From CBDAPI01 sp965248635 (lineage in GTDB: Bacteria; Acidobacteriota; UBA6911; RPQK01; CBDAPI01), in assembly GCA_965248635.1 (NCBI GenBank), contig OZ252114.1, positions 434,001-498,000 on the forward strand: a stretch of 64,000 bases of DNA. The letters run 5' to 3'. Made by a program: the position numbers and the translations under genes. Shown here one piece after another: positions 17,262-25,678 of the stretch (the stretch's first letter is position 1; each line of letters opens with the position of its first letter). The notes under the pieces are model-generated. The model was given only the letters and a program-made list of their open reading frames with translations. It had not been told where the DNA came from and did no database searches.

Positions 17262-17530
17262 TTACTGGCCCGGCCGTCCTGGAATTACCGGAAATGCTGG
17301 TCAGGGTAGGAACTTCTTCCGGAAAGTTCCTACTCGGAGCATCATTCTGCCTGAGCGTCACCGCCACCAGGCTCTGATCCGACTGCAGCGTCAGCAATCC
17401 CTCCATCTCCTGCGCCTGAGCGATGACACTCTCGTCCTCGAACAACTCCCAGACGAAGTTGGCAAAATGACTGCACGGAGCCAGCGGATCCAGTGTTCTT
17501 TCGCCAATCAGGTTGAACTCCTGGTCGTAG
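17262..17530 (-). pseudogene. 3' fragment of the IS-split FG-GAP/choice-of-anchor-U gene
   Basis: Reads YDQEFNLIGERTLD then FANFVWELFEDESVIAQAQE and LLTLQSDQSLVAVTLRQNDA directly from the left end of the IS21-family element. Codon-exact joining to the fragment at 20178-20932 restores VRLYDQEFNLIGERTLD with one copy of the 6-bp target TCGTAG. Near the end a further one-base shift is needed after TLTS, after which FPVIPGRPGQ and a TAA at 17262-17264 give a natural C-terminus. It is the distal end of a surface protein that no longer has a promoter. Confidence 0.85.
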
Positions 17531-17587
17531 TGATTGGCGACAGGTAGAATTCCCCGCTTTTTCAGGGCTGATCCTGACCATGAAGGC

Positions 17588-19060
17588 ATGGTTAAGGATC
17601 AGCAAGTGCGGAGGTTAGTGAAGTTGCGAAAGAACGAGAAGACGCTAACGATGGTGGCGGCGAGAGCGGGGCTGTCGCGAAAGACGGCTCGGAAGTACCT
17701 GAAGTCGGGAAAGCTGCCGAGCCAGTGTCAGCCGGAGCGGTATTGGAGAACTCGATCGGATCCGTTCGAGTCGGTATGGCCGGAAGTGGAAGAGATCCTG
17801 AAGCGATCGCCGACGGTGGAGGCGACAGCGGTGTTCGAGTATTTGTGCCGTCAGCAGGAAGGGGCCTTCCAGCAAGGCCAGTTGAGAACACTGCAGCGGA
17901 GGATCAAGCAGTGGAAGGTAGAACACGGAGAAGCGAAGGAGGTGATGTTCCCGCAGAAGTATAGGCCGGGACATCAAGCACAATCGGACTTTACCTTTAT
18001 GGGGCGTCTGGGAGTGACGATCCAGGGTCAGCCGTTTCCCCATCTGCTGTACCACTTTGTGTTGGCCTACTCGAACTGGGAAGCGACCACGCTGTGTTTC
18101 AGTGAGTCGTTTGAGAGCCTCAGCCTGGGGCTTCAGAACGCGTTGTGGGAGTTGGGGGCGCTGCCCGAGGAACACCGAACAGACCGGCTCTCGGCGGCAG
18201 TCAACAACCTGAAGCGGGAAGAGTTCACCGAGCGCTATCAAGGGTTGCTGAACCACTTCGGGATGCGCTCGAGTCGCACCCAGGCAGGCAAGGCACACGA
18301 GAACGGGGATGTGGAACAGGCCCATCACCGCTTGAAACGGGCCATCGAGCAGGAACTGCTGCTGCGGTGCAGCCGTGATTTTTCCAGCCGGGAAGAGTAC
18401 GAGGGCTTTGTAGCGGTGATTGTGGCCCGGCGCAATGCGGCCCGACAAAAGCGCCTGGGAGAAGAGCTGGCAGTGATGCGCCCGTTGCCGGCACGCCGTC
18501 TGGACGACTTCACCCGGCAGTGGGTGAGAGTCTCCCCCAGCAGTACGATCCGGGTTCTCCACAACACCTATTCGGTGGACAGCCGGTTGATCGGCGAGCG
18601 AGTGCAAGTGCGGGTGTGGGCGGATCAGCTGGAGGTCTACTACGGGGGTCAGCGGCAAGCACGGATGCCGCGCTTGCGTGGAGAAGGCAAGCATCGCATT
18701 GACTACCGGCACGTGATCCATTCCCTGGTGCGCAAACCAGGGGCGTTCATTCGCTATCGCTGGCGCGAGGATCTGTTTCCGGGGATCTTGTTTCGAGTCG
18801 CCTACGACGAGCTGCGCCAGGATTGTCCGGCCACGGCGGATCGCCAATATCTGAAGATCCTCGAGTTGGCTGCCCAGGAAGGAGAGCAGCGGGTGCGAGA
18901 AGCGCTTCAGGGGCTGATTGAGAGGGGACAAAGAATCCGTTTCGAAGCAGTACGAGAATGCCTCGTCGATCCAGTCGTGGAACCCTGGGAAGTGGCGGTG
19001 GAGAAGATGGACGTGGGCGTCTATGACACGCTTCTGGAAAGCTTGGAGGTGAGGTCATGA
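17588..19060 (+). CDS. istA: IS21-family transposase IstA
   Basis: DDE recombinase of about 490 residues from the ATG at 17588. An N-terminal helix-turn-helix (TMVAARAGLSRKTARKYLKS, about residues 20-39) binds the ends. The rve-type catalytic core has Asp in QAQSDFTFMG, Asp in EEHRTDRLSAAVNN and Glu in HENGDVEQAHHRLK, so all three acidic residues are present. The C-terminal Mu-type beta-barrel (VHNTYSVDSRLIGERVQVRV-like region) follows. It works with the IstB ATPase for target choice. The frame is intact from start to stop. The ATG is 57 bp from the left end of the element, as usual. Confidence 0.95.
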   Translation: MVKDQQVRRLVKLRKNEKTLTMVAARAGLSRKTARKYLKSGKLPSQCQPERYWRTRSDPFESVWPEVEEILKRSPTVEATAVFEYLCRQQEGAFQQGQLRTLQRRIKQWKVEHGEAKEVMFPQKYRPGHQAQSDFTFMGRLGVTIQGQPFPHLLYHFVLAYSNWEATTLCFSESFESLSLGLQNALWELGALPEEHRTDRLSAAVNNLKREEFTERYQGLLNHFGMRSSRTQAGKAHENGDVEQAHHRLKRAIEQELLLRCSRDFSSREEYEGFVAVIVARRNAARQKRLGEELAVMRPLPARRLDDFTRQWVRVSPSSTIRVLHNTYSVDSRLIGERVQVRVWADQLEVYYGGQRQARMPRLRGEGKHRIDYRHVIHSLVRKPGAFIRYRWREDLFPGILFRVAYDELRQDCPATADRQYLKILELAAQEGEQRVREALQGLIERGQRIRFEAVRECLVDPVVEPWEVAVEKMDVGVYDTLLESLEVRS

Positions 19061-19821
19061 GCACAGGCAGCTTGACCCGGCTTCGCGAGTGCCTTATCCA
19101 GCTCCATCTACCGGCCTTTCGGGAGCACTATGCCGCCCAGGCGGCACTGGCCACGAAGGAAAGTCTTTCCTATCCCCGGTTTCTCTTGTCGTTATCTGAG
19201 ATCGAAGTGGCGGAGCGGCACGAGCGCAAAATCCAGCGCTTGCGCCGAATCTCGAAGCTTCCCTGGGAGAAAACGCTGACGGCGTTGGACCGCTCGCGCT
19301 TGCCCCAAAGCGTGGATCGCCAACTGACGGCGCTGCTGGAAGGTACTTTTTTGGATCGTGCCGAGAACGTTTTGGCTTTCGGCAACCCTGGAAGTGGCAA
19401 GACCCATCTGGTCTGTGCTCTCGGCCAGGAGTTGGTTCTGCTGGGGCGCCGGGTTTTGTTCTCTACCTGCGCCCTGCTGGTACAGCGATTACTGCGGGCC
19501 AAAATCGATCTGACCCTGGAGAAGGAGTTCAAGAAACTGGATCGCTTCGAGGCTCTCATAATCGACGACATAGGATACGTTCAGCAAAGCCGGGAGGAAA
19601 TGGAGGTTCTTTTCACACTGCTGGCCCATCGCTACGAACGCCGCAGCATCTTGCTGACTAGCAACCTGATCTTCTCGGACTGGGAGAGGATCTTCAAGGA
19701 CCCCATGACGACGGCTGCGGCCATCGACCGAGTGGTGCACCACAGTGTGATTCTAGAACTCAACGTCTCGAGCTACCGGATGGAGAGCGCCAAGAAGAAA
19801 CAGCAGGGAACCACAAAATGA
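19057..19821 (+). CDS. istB: IS21-family helper ATPase IstB
   Basis: AAA+ ATPase of 254 residues related to DnaC. It carries Walker A in FGNPGSGKTHLVCALG (about residues 108-123) and Walker B in ALIIDDIGYVQQ (about 166-177), followed by sensor residues in SILLTSNLIFSDW. The N-terminal helical domain carries LQLHLPAFREHYAAQA-type sequence of the family. ATGA overlap with istA couples their translation. IstB selects target DNA and activates IstA. No damage seen. Confidence 0.95.
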   Translation: MSTGSLTRLRECLIQLHLPAFREHYAAQAALATKESLSYPRFLLSLSEIEVAERHERKIQRLRRISKLPWEKTLTALDRSRLPQSVDRQLTALLEGTFLDRAENVLAFGNPGSGKTHLVCALGQELVLLGRRVLFSTCALLVQRLLRAKIDLTLEKEFKKLDRFEALIIDDIGYVQQSREEMEVLFTLLAHRYERRSILLTSNLIFSDWERIFKDPMTTAAAIDRVVHHSVILELNVSSYRMESAKKKQQGTTK

Positions 19822-20177
19822 GGAAACCGCGAGGAGGTCAAATCCGGGCAAATCGGCTGATTGGGCCCCGGGAAGTGCTTGGTGGAAGCGATAGACGAGT
19901 GTCCGCGAAGAGGACAGGTCGTACAGCGCCCTACAGAGGCCACTCAGGACCCTTGTGGATCTGGTCCACTCCCCTCGACGCCGGCGCGAGCGAGCGGGAG
20001 CTCCGTTCGGGCTACGCCCTCACTCCGTCCCCCTCGCATTCTAAGAACATCTCTCTTTTTTACAGAACGGAGGACCCGGAAAGAGTCGTCTTAGAGGACG
20101 GCTACAGCTCTTTTTTATCAATCCCTTGTGTGGGGATTTCCAATTGTCGCTGCGGGAATTCTATTCGTCGTTGATCA

Positions 20178-20932
20178 TCGTAGAGTCGCACCGTGACGTT
20201 GGCGTCCGGTGAGCCTTCTTCTGCCGGGTAGACTAGGGCCAGGCCCGTGTCCCGGTCCTCCAGGGAATCGACGACCACGGAAAACTCGGTCAGCTGATTC
20301 GAGGCCGGTACTCCCGCTTCCACCAGCGTGATGTCATTGGCTACATCTTTTCTGGCAAAGACGACAACGCCTCCCACGTCCGGCTCGGCAAAGACCCGTG
20401 CATATCCCACCTGCAGATCGGCCGTTCCGGGAGTCTGGAGTGAAATCGACTCTCCTTCTTTCAGCTCGAACTCAAAACGGGAGTTGGTACCCAGGTCTCC
20501 CAGGGTCAGCTCCATGGGCTCTCCATCCGGGGAGGAGAAAAACTCCACCTGCACGGCGCTGTCCTCTCCGGCATTGGCCAGCACCAGGGTGGAGAGTAGC
20601 TGGATGTTGGCAATGGAGCCGTCCGCAAACTGGGGAAAGAAGAAAGATCCCAGAACTTGAGCCGGACCTCCGGGTTCCACAACTGTCCCGTTGGCGGAGA
20701 GATCATCGTCTCCCCGGCCGCCATCGATGAAGTGCAGATCCAGTTTGCCTTCCGAGATCTCCACTCCGGTCATCTCATCGGAGACGAAGTCGTACCAGTG
20801 ATCGGTACCATTGCCTGGAGTAGGACCGAATTTGTAGTAAGTGTCGATCTCCAGGCCATCGGGCAGGAGCAACTCTACAGAGGTAGCGGCCCCCGGGGCC
20901 AGACCCTGGACGGAGAACTGGAACAAACCTAG
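20178..20932 (-). pseudogene. middle fragment of the IS-split gene: choice-of-anchor-U domain
   Basis: From the right side: GLFQFSVQGLAPGAATSVEL, TYYKFGPTPGN, HWYDFVSDEMTGVEI and LHFIDGGRGDDDLSANG, which are the hallmark blocks of the choice-of-anchor-U domain of bacterial surface proteins. A beta-sandwich region follows (VVDSLEDRDTGLALVYPAEE), ending VTVRLYD exactly at the IS21 target TCGTAG. The open frame runs on into the IS as far as 20102 (RRIEFPQRQL), but those residues are transposon sequence. The 5' side stops at the CTAG target of the IS1380-family element at 20929-20932. Confidence 0.9.
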
Positions 20933-22584
20933 CCCGGATTATGCAGGAGATCTAAATTCAAGTGAGATTTGGGCCCAGAAAAAAGGCCGTAGCTCTCTGA
21001 TATAAAAGGGTTTAGAGAAACAAAGACCCTAAACAGGAGCTACGGCAATGTCAAAAACAGTCTGCCAGAATACCCTGCCATTTCATAGCCACAGAAACAT
21101 CACGGCTCGTTTTGATGGGGGGAGCCTCACTTCCGACGCAGGATGGTTGTTGTTTGGATCGCTGGATCGTCAACATCGATTGTGCGAGGGCTTCAGTTCC
21201 TGTATTTCGGAAAGTCGAGACCAACGCTACATTCGTCATGACCTGTTGAAGTTGATCCGACAACGAGTCTTGCAGATCGTGGCCGGCTACGAAGACTGTA
21301 ACGACGCCGATACGCTGCGCTCGGATCCGATGCTCAAGACAGTCTGTGATCAGTTGCCCGAGAGCGATCCCGACTTGGCCACCCAGCCGACTTTCTCCCG
21401 TTTGGAGAACTCCGTCACCAAGAAGGATCTGATACGTCTGAGCCGGTGGCTGCTAGGCCGTTATGTGCGCTCCCTGAAGAAGAGACGCCCCAGCAAGATC
21501 ATCCTGGATCTGGACAGTACCGATGACCACACTCACGGCCAACAGGAGTTCTCCTTCTACCACGGGTATTACCGAAACCACATTCTGCATCCTTTGCTGA
21601 TCTTCGATGCCGCCACGGGAGACCTGGTGTGTGCCATGTTGAGACCTGGCAACAAGGGGGCTGCCTCTCACATCGTGCCCGTTTTGAAGCGCGTCGTGGA
21701 GGCCATCCGACAAGGAGTGGGGACGGATGTCGAGATTGAGATTCGGGCCGACAGCGGCTTTGCCACGCCTCGGCTCTACGAGTTCTGTGAAGGTGAAGAG
21801 AATAAACTCCAATATGTCATTGGGTTAAGTCGAAACCCTCGCCTGCAGCGAGTGGTCGAGCCGCTGCTGGATTCGACTCGGCTGAGGTTCGTTGAGCTGG
21901 AGGAAAAACAGCGTCAGTTTGACGAGTTTCTTTATCGAGCCCACAGCTGGGATCGATCCCGTCGCGTCATTGTCAAAGTGGAGGTCGATCAGCGTGGGAT
22001 CAACCGTCGCTTTGTAGTCACCAACCGGGACGATCTCTGCTCCCAATCACTTTATGACCACTACACAAACCGAGGGCAGACCGAGAACTTCATCAAGGCC
22101 TTCAAGAATCATCTGAGCATGGACCGACTCAGCTGTCATCGATTCCTGGCCAATCAGTTTCGACTCCTCCTGCATGCACTGGCTTACCAGATGTTCGTGC
22201 GCCTGCGCGACTATCTGCACGGAACCCCCTGGCACAAGCTCGAAATCGAAACCTTACGTCGTCGGGTCCTCAAGATTGGGGCCCGGATCCGACAAACCAC
22301 TCGACGCATCTGGGTCCATCTTTCCTCAGCCTTCCCCGAACAACCCCTCTTCCACCTCGTCTTGAGTCGCCTGAACTCCAGTTAGCTTTTCCCAGCTCCC
22401 CCGGAAAACCGCTTCCGACACTCATCCAGGCCCAGATCTGTCTGAAATTCACTCCCCAAACCACTCAAACGCCTCGCCAACCCATATTCTTCGCAAATCC
22501 GCCTGTCACACCTGCCCGCTTCCGAGTTGGGCCACTTCTCGAGTCGTTTTTCAACACCGGACTACGGTTCTTGCATAATCCGGG
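20933..22584 (+). mobile_element. IS1380-family insertion sequence, 1652 bp
   Basis: Terminal inverted repeats CCCGGATTATGCA at both ends (left read forward from 20933, right read on the minus strand from 22584), flanked by a 4-bp direct duplication CTAG (20929-20932 and 22585-22588). One transposase gene fills most of it, with 115 bp before and 199 bp after. Excision with one CTAG restores the codons V-F-P-L-G-L-F-Q of the host gene. The size fits the family. Ends and transposase look intact. Confidence 0.95.
21048..22385 (+). CDS. IS1380-family transposase
   Basis: DDE transposase of 445 residues. The N-terminus has the family signature RFDGGSLTSDAGWLLFG. The catalytic Asp residues are in IILDLDSTDDHTHG and EIRADSGFATP, and the Glu is in YTNRGQTENFIKAFK (Y-x-R-G-x-x-E type). 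Late conserved sequence CHRFLANQFRLLLHALAY follows. The complete frame has no stop or shift. An AGGAG ribosome-binding site stands before the ATG. Orientation is opposite to the interrupted gene. Confidence 0.95.
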   Translation: MSKTVCQNTLPFHSHRNITARFDGGSLTSDAGWLLFGSLDRQHRLCEGFSSCISESRDQRYIRHDLLKLIRQRVLQIVAGYEDCNDADTLRSDPMLKTVCDQLPESDPDLATQPTFSRLENSVTKKDLIRLSRWLLGRYVRSLKKRRPSKIILDLDSTDDHTHGQQEFSFYHGYYRNHILHPLLIFDAATGDLVCAMLRPGNKGAASHIVPVLKRVVEAIRQGVGTDVEIEIRADSGFATPRLYEFCEGEENKLQYVIGLSRNPRLQRVVEPLLDSTRLRFVELEEKQRQFDEFLYRAHSWDRSRRVIVKVEVDQRGINRRFVVTNRDDLCSQSLYDHYTNRGQTENFIKAFKNHLSMDRLSCHRFLANQFRLLLHALAYQMFVRLRDYLHGTPWHKLEIETLRRRVLKIGARIRQTTRRIWVHLSSAFPEQPLFHLVLSRLNSS

Positions 22585-23415
22585 CTAGGGGGAAGACGAC
22601 GCCTGGCGGTGTGTCCATCGGCGACGGGTTCTCCACGGTCTGCACGGCGACGAGCGAAGTTCCCTGAACCGAAACCAGGCTGACATACTCTCCGGTCACT
22701 GCGCTGGGCAGGGAGGCCCCGTGGGCCTGTTCACTGTCGGCGGTACCGTCGTGGTTGCCGTCCCCGCCGTTGGGAGCGGCTTCCTCAAGGCTGTCCTCCA
22801 CTCCATCCTTATCGTCGTCCGGAGGGGCGGACAGGTGAGGAAAAACATAAACCGCCCCGGCGTCCGGCATGGAGTTGTCATCCGAGTCGCCGTTGATGCC
22901 GGTGGCGTTGCTGGCCTCATGATTCGCAGCGACCACCAGCGTGTCGTCTAAAATAGCTACGGACCTGCCAAAGAAGTCACCGCCTCCGGTATTGGAGGCC
23001 TTCAAATAGGCCTGCTGGCTCCACACCGTGCCGTCACGGGTAAATACATACGCCGCCCCGGCATCGGGCGCTGAATTATTACTCTGATCGCCGGTGCCGC
23101 CAGTGGCGTTGCCGTCCTCCAGGAAAGCACCGACCACCAGCGTGTCACCAGAAATAGCTACGGAAATGCCAAACTCGTCAAAACCACCAGTCCTGAAGGC
23201 CCTCAGGCGAGCCTGCTGGCTCCAAGTGGTGTCGCTGCGGGTAAATACATACGCCGATCCCGAGGCACCGTCCTCTAGCGGAGCACCGACCACCAGCGTG
23301 TCGCCAGAAATGGCTACGGAATAGCCGAAGGCAGATTGGAGCCCTGTGGAAAGGAAGGACGACTTCAGGTAAGCCTGCTGGCTCCAAGTGGTGCCGCTCG
23401 GTTGAATACATACGC
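22585..23415 (-). pseudogene. 5'-truncated FG-GAP repeat part of the IS-split surface protein gene
   Basis: Holds at least three FG-GAP (integrin-like) repeats: FGYSVAISGDTLVVGAPLED, FGISVAISGDTLVVGAFLED and FGRSVAILDDTLVVAANHEA, each followed by DAGAAYVFTR-type and WSQQAYLKAS-type blades. Then comes an Asp-rich calcium-like stretch (DDDKDGVEDSLEEAAPNGGD) and VENPSPMDTPPGVVFPL, which leads into the choice-of-anchor-U domain at 20932 across the IS. The 5' end is missing: only AYVF and a one-base shift (23401-23415) remain before the preceding gene's stop codon at 23469. The repeats are also visible as DNA repeats. It would have been a large exported adhesin-like protein. Confidence 0.85.
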
Positions 23416-23468
23416 CGACATACCTGGGTGTATAGGAAGTATGAATGCCCTTTGAGGTGATTCGCCGA

Positions 23469-24803
23469 CTATTCGGTCAATGACGGAAGCGTCTTCTGGC
23501 GGGTCAAGATTCCCTCTAGCCGGGATAACCGCTCCATCAGGTTGTCAGTCACCATCTGCTGCTGCTGAATCTGTTCCTGTTGCTGTTGCATGACCTGGTG
23601 CTGTTTCTGGAGTTCGTTCAACAGCATCACGTTCAACTCCTGATAGAGCACCGTCCGGACTCTGCCCGAGTCGTCATGGACGACCAGTTCGGGATACACC
23701 TGTGCTACTTCCTCTGCAATCAGCCCGTACTGCAGCCGATAATCACCGGCGGCGTACTCCTTTCTGTAACGAAAGGTGACCGGTCGCAGCCGCATCAGGC
23801 TGGTGCTGCCCTGTCCCATGTCGCGGATGTCTTCCTTGAACCGCTTCGAGGAGGGAGGGAAGATCTGGATACCGGCGACAAAAGCAGTGTGTCCGGCGTC
23901 CCCGATTTTGATGGTGTCCGATTCCCCTGCCACGCCCGTGTTGCCGATATAGATGTTGTTGTCTCCGATTGTGGCGTTCACTCCTGCCCGAAACCCAAGA
24001 GCGATGTTGAATTTGCCGGTGGTGTTGCCGCCGAGCTCTGCGCCCGCAACGGCAGTGTTTTGAGAGCCGGTGGTATTGCCGCTGAGCGCACTGATCCCAT
24101 TCGCTGTGTTGTTACCACCTGCGGTGTTGCTGGTGAGTGCTCCGGACCCACTCGCTGTGTTGCCAACGCCAGTGGTGTTGTCGGTGAGCGCCACGGTCCC
24201 AGTCGCTGTGTTGTTACCGCCAGTGGTGTTACTGCGGAGCGCCCCGCTGCCATTTGCGGTGTTTTGAGAGCCGGTGATGTTGCTGAAGAGCGCCGAGACG
24301 CCACTCGCTGTATTTTCAAAGCCGGTAGTGTTGTTCTCGAGTGCATGGGACCCACTCGCAGTGTTGTTACCGCCAGTGGTGTTGTTGGTGAGCGCATCGA
24401 CCCCAATAGCGGTGTTGAATGTAGGCGAGTCCTCGGTGATGATGTGTTGATTGGGCGCACCGATCGTCAGGTCCATCGCGGCCATCTGTGTTTGATTCGG
24501 CCCCGTGGAGACCACTACCAGATACGTCCCTGGATCAATTGGGCCCAGTTCGGCTTCGATCAACGTGTCGGTCAGGGTCATGAGATCGATGGTCAGCTCA
24601 TCCAGCGTACCCATGTCGTTACCGAAGAATACCCGGGGGTTGGAACCGAAGTTCGCGCCCACAAGAGACAGCATTTCGGGATCGGCATCCAAATTCGCCA
24701 CAGCGATGGTGATAACAGGAGACACTTGCCCCTGCCCCCACAGTTGAGCTGGACACGAAAACAAGATCCCCTGTATTAGTCCCCATCGAATGTGTCGCTT
24801 CAT
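23469..24803 (-). CDS. secreted head-fibre-like protein with S74 intramolecular chaperone domain
   Basis: About 444 residues. GAGGAGG precedes the ATG at 24803 by 9 bases, giving a signal peptide (MKRHIRWGLIQGILFSCPAQ). Residues about 25-115 look like an IPT/TIG beta domain (PEMLSLVGANFGSNPRVFFG). Then nine exact-length 17-residue repeats of the type NTATGTVALTDNTTGVG, like YadA-head or trimeric fibre repeats. The C-terminus is the Peptidase_S74 (endosialidase chaperone) domain: SSKRFKEDIRDM, RPVTFRYRKEY, YGLIAEEVAQVYPELVVHDD and VLYQELNVMLLNELQKQHQ with a Gln-rich coiled coil. In phage tailspikes this domain trimerises the fibre and then cleaves itself; the nucleophilic Ser corresponds to the start of SSKRFKED. 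It lies directly downstream of the two-component system and the conserved 62-bp element. Confidence 0.85.
   Translation of the reverse strand: MKRHIRWGLIQGILFSCPAQLWGQGQVSPVITIAVANLDADPEMLSLVGANFGSNPRVFFGNDMGTLDELTIDLMTLTDTLIEAELGPIDPGTYLVVVSTGPNQTQMAAMDLTIGAPNQHIITEDSPTFNTAIGVDALTNNTTGGNNTASGSHALENNTTGFENTASGVSALFSNITGSQNTANGSGALRSNTTGGNNTATGTVALTDNTTGVGNTASGSGALTSNTAGGNNTANGISALSGNTTGSQNTAVAGAELGGNTTGKFNIALGFRAGVNATIGDNNIYIGNTGVAGESDTIKIGDAGHTAFVAGIQIFPPSSKRFKEDIRDMGQGSTSLMRLRPVTFRYRKEYAAGDYRLQYGLIAEEVAQVYPELVVHDDSGRVRTVLYQELNVMLLNELQKQHQVMQQQQEQIQQQQMVTDNLMERLSRLEGILTRQKTLPSLTE
23958..24416 (-). repeat. nine tandem 51-bp coding repeats (17 residues each)
   Basis: Codes for units of form N-T-A-x-G-x-x-A-L-x-x-N-T-T-G-x-x. 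All nine units are exactly 17 codons, the last (NIALGFRAGVNATIGDN) being the most diverged. Regular length with varied sequence suggests a structural solenoid or trimeric fibre shaft rather than recent slippage. Confidence 0.85.
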
Positions 24804-24928
24804 GGTCAGGTTCCTCCTCACGTTTTCTAGCTGCTTCTGCCACGCAGCTCACCTTCTACGTGCCCGTGCTAGTGCCGGGAGTTCTGAAAACTGCGGGCAG
24901 CCACCAGGTACCGTCGTGACTGGGAGTC

Positions 24929-24990
24929 TAAGTCTCTTCAGCTCCAGTTCTATGTGGATTGAGTCAAGATTTTGTCAGGATTTCTTGACA
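24929..24990 (-). promoter_or_regulatory. conserved promoter-region element, copy 2 (11-bp direct repeats)
   Basis: On the plus strand GTCAAGA (24963), GTCAGGA (24974) and TTGACAA (24985) are 11 bp apart. The 47-bp core from CCAGTT to TTGACA differs from copy 1 at three positions. It sits between the response regulator stop (25010) and the S74-type gene start (24803). On the coding strand TAGAAC follows the last repeat at about 11 bases, a possible -10 box. Likely autoregulated target of the adjacent two-component system (inference). Confidence 0.65.
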
Positions 24991-25009
24991 ATCGAGGAAG
25001 GCAGGTGTC

Positions 25010-25678
25010 TCAGGCTTCGAAGCGGTAACCTACGCCGCGGACACCAATCAGATAGCGGGGTGTGGCGGGGTCTGGCTCGATCTTCTTGCGAAGATTGGTG
25101 ATGTGAGTGTCGACCACCCGGTCCGTGATGAAGGTGTCTTGGCCCCAGGCCAGGTCCAGAATCCGGTCTCGGCTCAGCACCTTGCCGCGGTGCCTGATAA
25201 AGACCGCCAGCAGCTTGAACTCAAGTGGAGTGAGGCTCAGGGGCTTTCCAACCCGCAGCACATCAAATCGCTCCAGGTCGACTTCGATGTCTCCGAACCG
25301 AAACATCCGGGGTTCGACTGCCCTCCGCAGCAGGGCCTTGACTCGAGCCTTCAATTCAAGAGGGCTGAAGGGCTTAGTCACGTAATCGTCTGCACCCAGC
25401 TCCAATCCCAGTACCTTTTCGGCCTCGTGGTCGCGCGCCGTCAAAAGCATCAGCGGAGTGCTGATGCCGCGACGGCGAAGCTCGCGACAGACTTCAAACC
25501 CATCCTTCCCCGGAAGCATGACATCCAGAATGATCAGATCAAAAGAATGCTCACCGACCATTTGGAGTGCAGTCTCACCATCGGCAACCCGTTCAACCTG
25601 GTAACCCTCGAGGGAAAGATCGTCTTCCAGAACCATTGCGATGTCGTCCTCGTCTTCCACCAGAAGGATCTCAGCCAT
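25010..25678 (-). CDS. OmpR/PhoB-family response regulator
   Basis: 222 residues. The receiver domain starts MAEILLVEDEDDIAMVL (acidic pocket E-D-E-D), has the phosphoacceptor Asp in DLIILDVMLPGKDGFE (about residue 51), Thr/Ser in LMLLTAR and Lys in GADDYVTKPFSPLEL. The C-terminal winged helix-turn-helix includes LSLTPLEFKLLAVFIRHRGK and YLIGVRGVGYRF. The ATG at 25678 has GGGGAG 5 bases upstream and overlaps the kinase stop codon (ATGGCTGA), so the two are translationally coupled. The class binds direct repeats with 11-bp spacing, which is what the nearby 62-bp elements contain. Confidence 0.95.
   Translation of the reverse strand: MAEILLVEDEDDIAMVLEDDLSLEGYQVERVADGETALQMVGEHSFDLIILDVMLPGKDGFEVCRELRRRGISTPLMLLTARDHEAEKVLGLELGADDYVTKPFSPLELKARVKALLRRAVEPRMFRFGDIEVDLERFDVLRVGKPLSLTPLEFKLLAVFIRHRGKVLSRDRILDLAWGQDTFITDRVVDTHITNLRKKIEPDPATPRYLIGVRGVGYRFEA

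Larger units (their letters stand above)
17531..20177 (+). mobile_element. IS21-family insertion sequence, 2647 bp
   Basis: Bounded by TG...CA ends with imperfect inverted repeats: the left end begins TGATTGGCGACAGGTAGAAT and the right end, read inwards, begins TGATCAACGACGAATAGAAT. Both then run into TTCCC. The flanks are a 6-bp direct duplication TCGTAG (17525-17530 and 20178-20183). It contains istA and istB, overlapping by ATGA. The 356 bp between istB and the right end carries no supported gene and probably holds the multiple transposase-binding repeats usual in this family. The element splits a choice-of-anchor-U domain gene, and both ends look intact, so it may still be mobile. Confidence 0.95.

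Noticed and set aside
17645..18931. 428-codon frame on the minus strand opposite istA
   Set aside because: Mirror of the transposase gene; composition is Leu/His/Arg-rich without any motif.
20102..20177. Natural C-terminus of the choice-of-anchor-U protein (RRIEFPQRQL...)
   Set aside because: These codons lie inside the inverted repeat and end of the IS21-family element; the true continuation is at 17530 and below.
19822..20177. Extra gene in the IS21-family element downstream of istB
   Set aside because: Frames are short and without motifs; non-coding end sequence with transposase-binding repeats is usual in this family.
23958..24416. Regular 51-bp repeats that could look like a CRISPR array
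   Set aside because: No constant repeat with unique spacers; the repeats are coding, all units vary, and the translated 17-residue pattern explains them.
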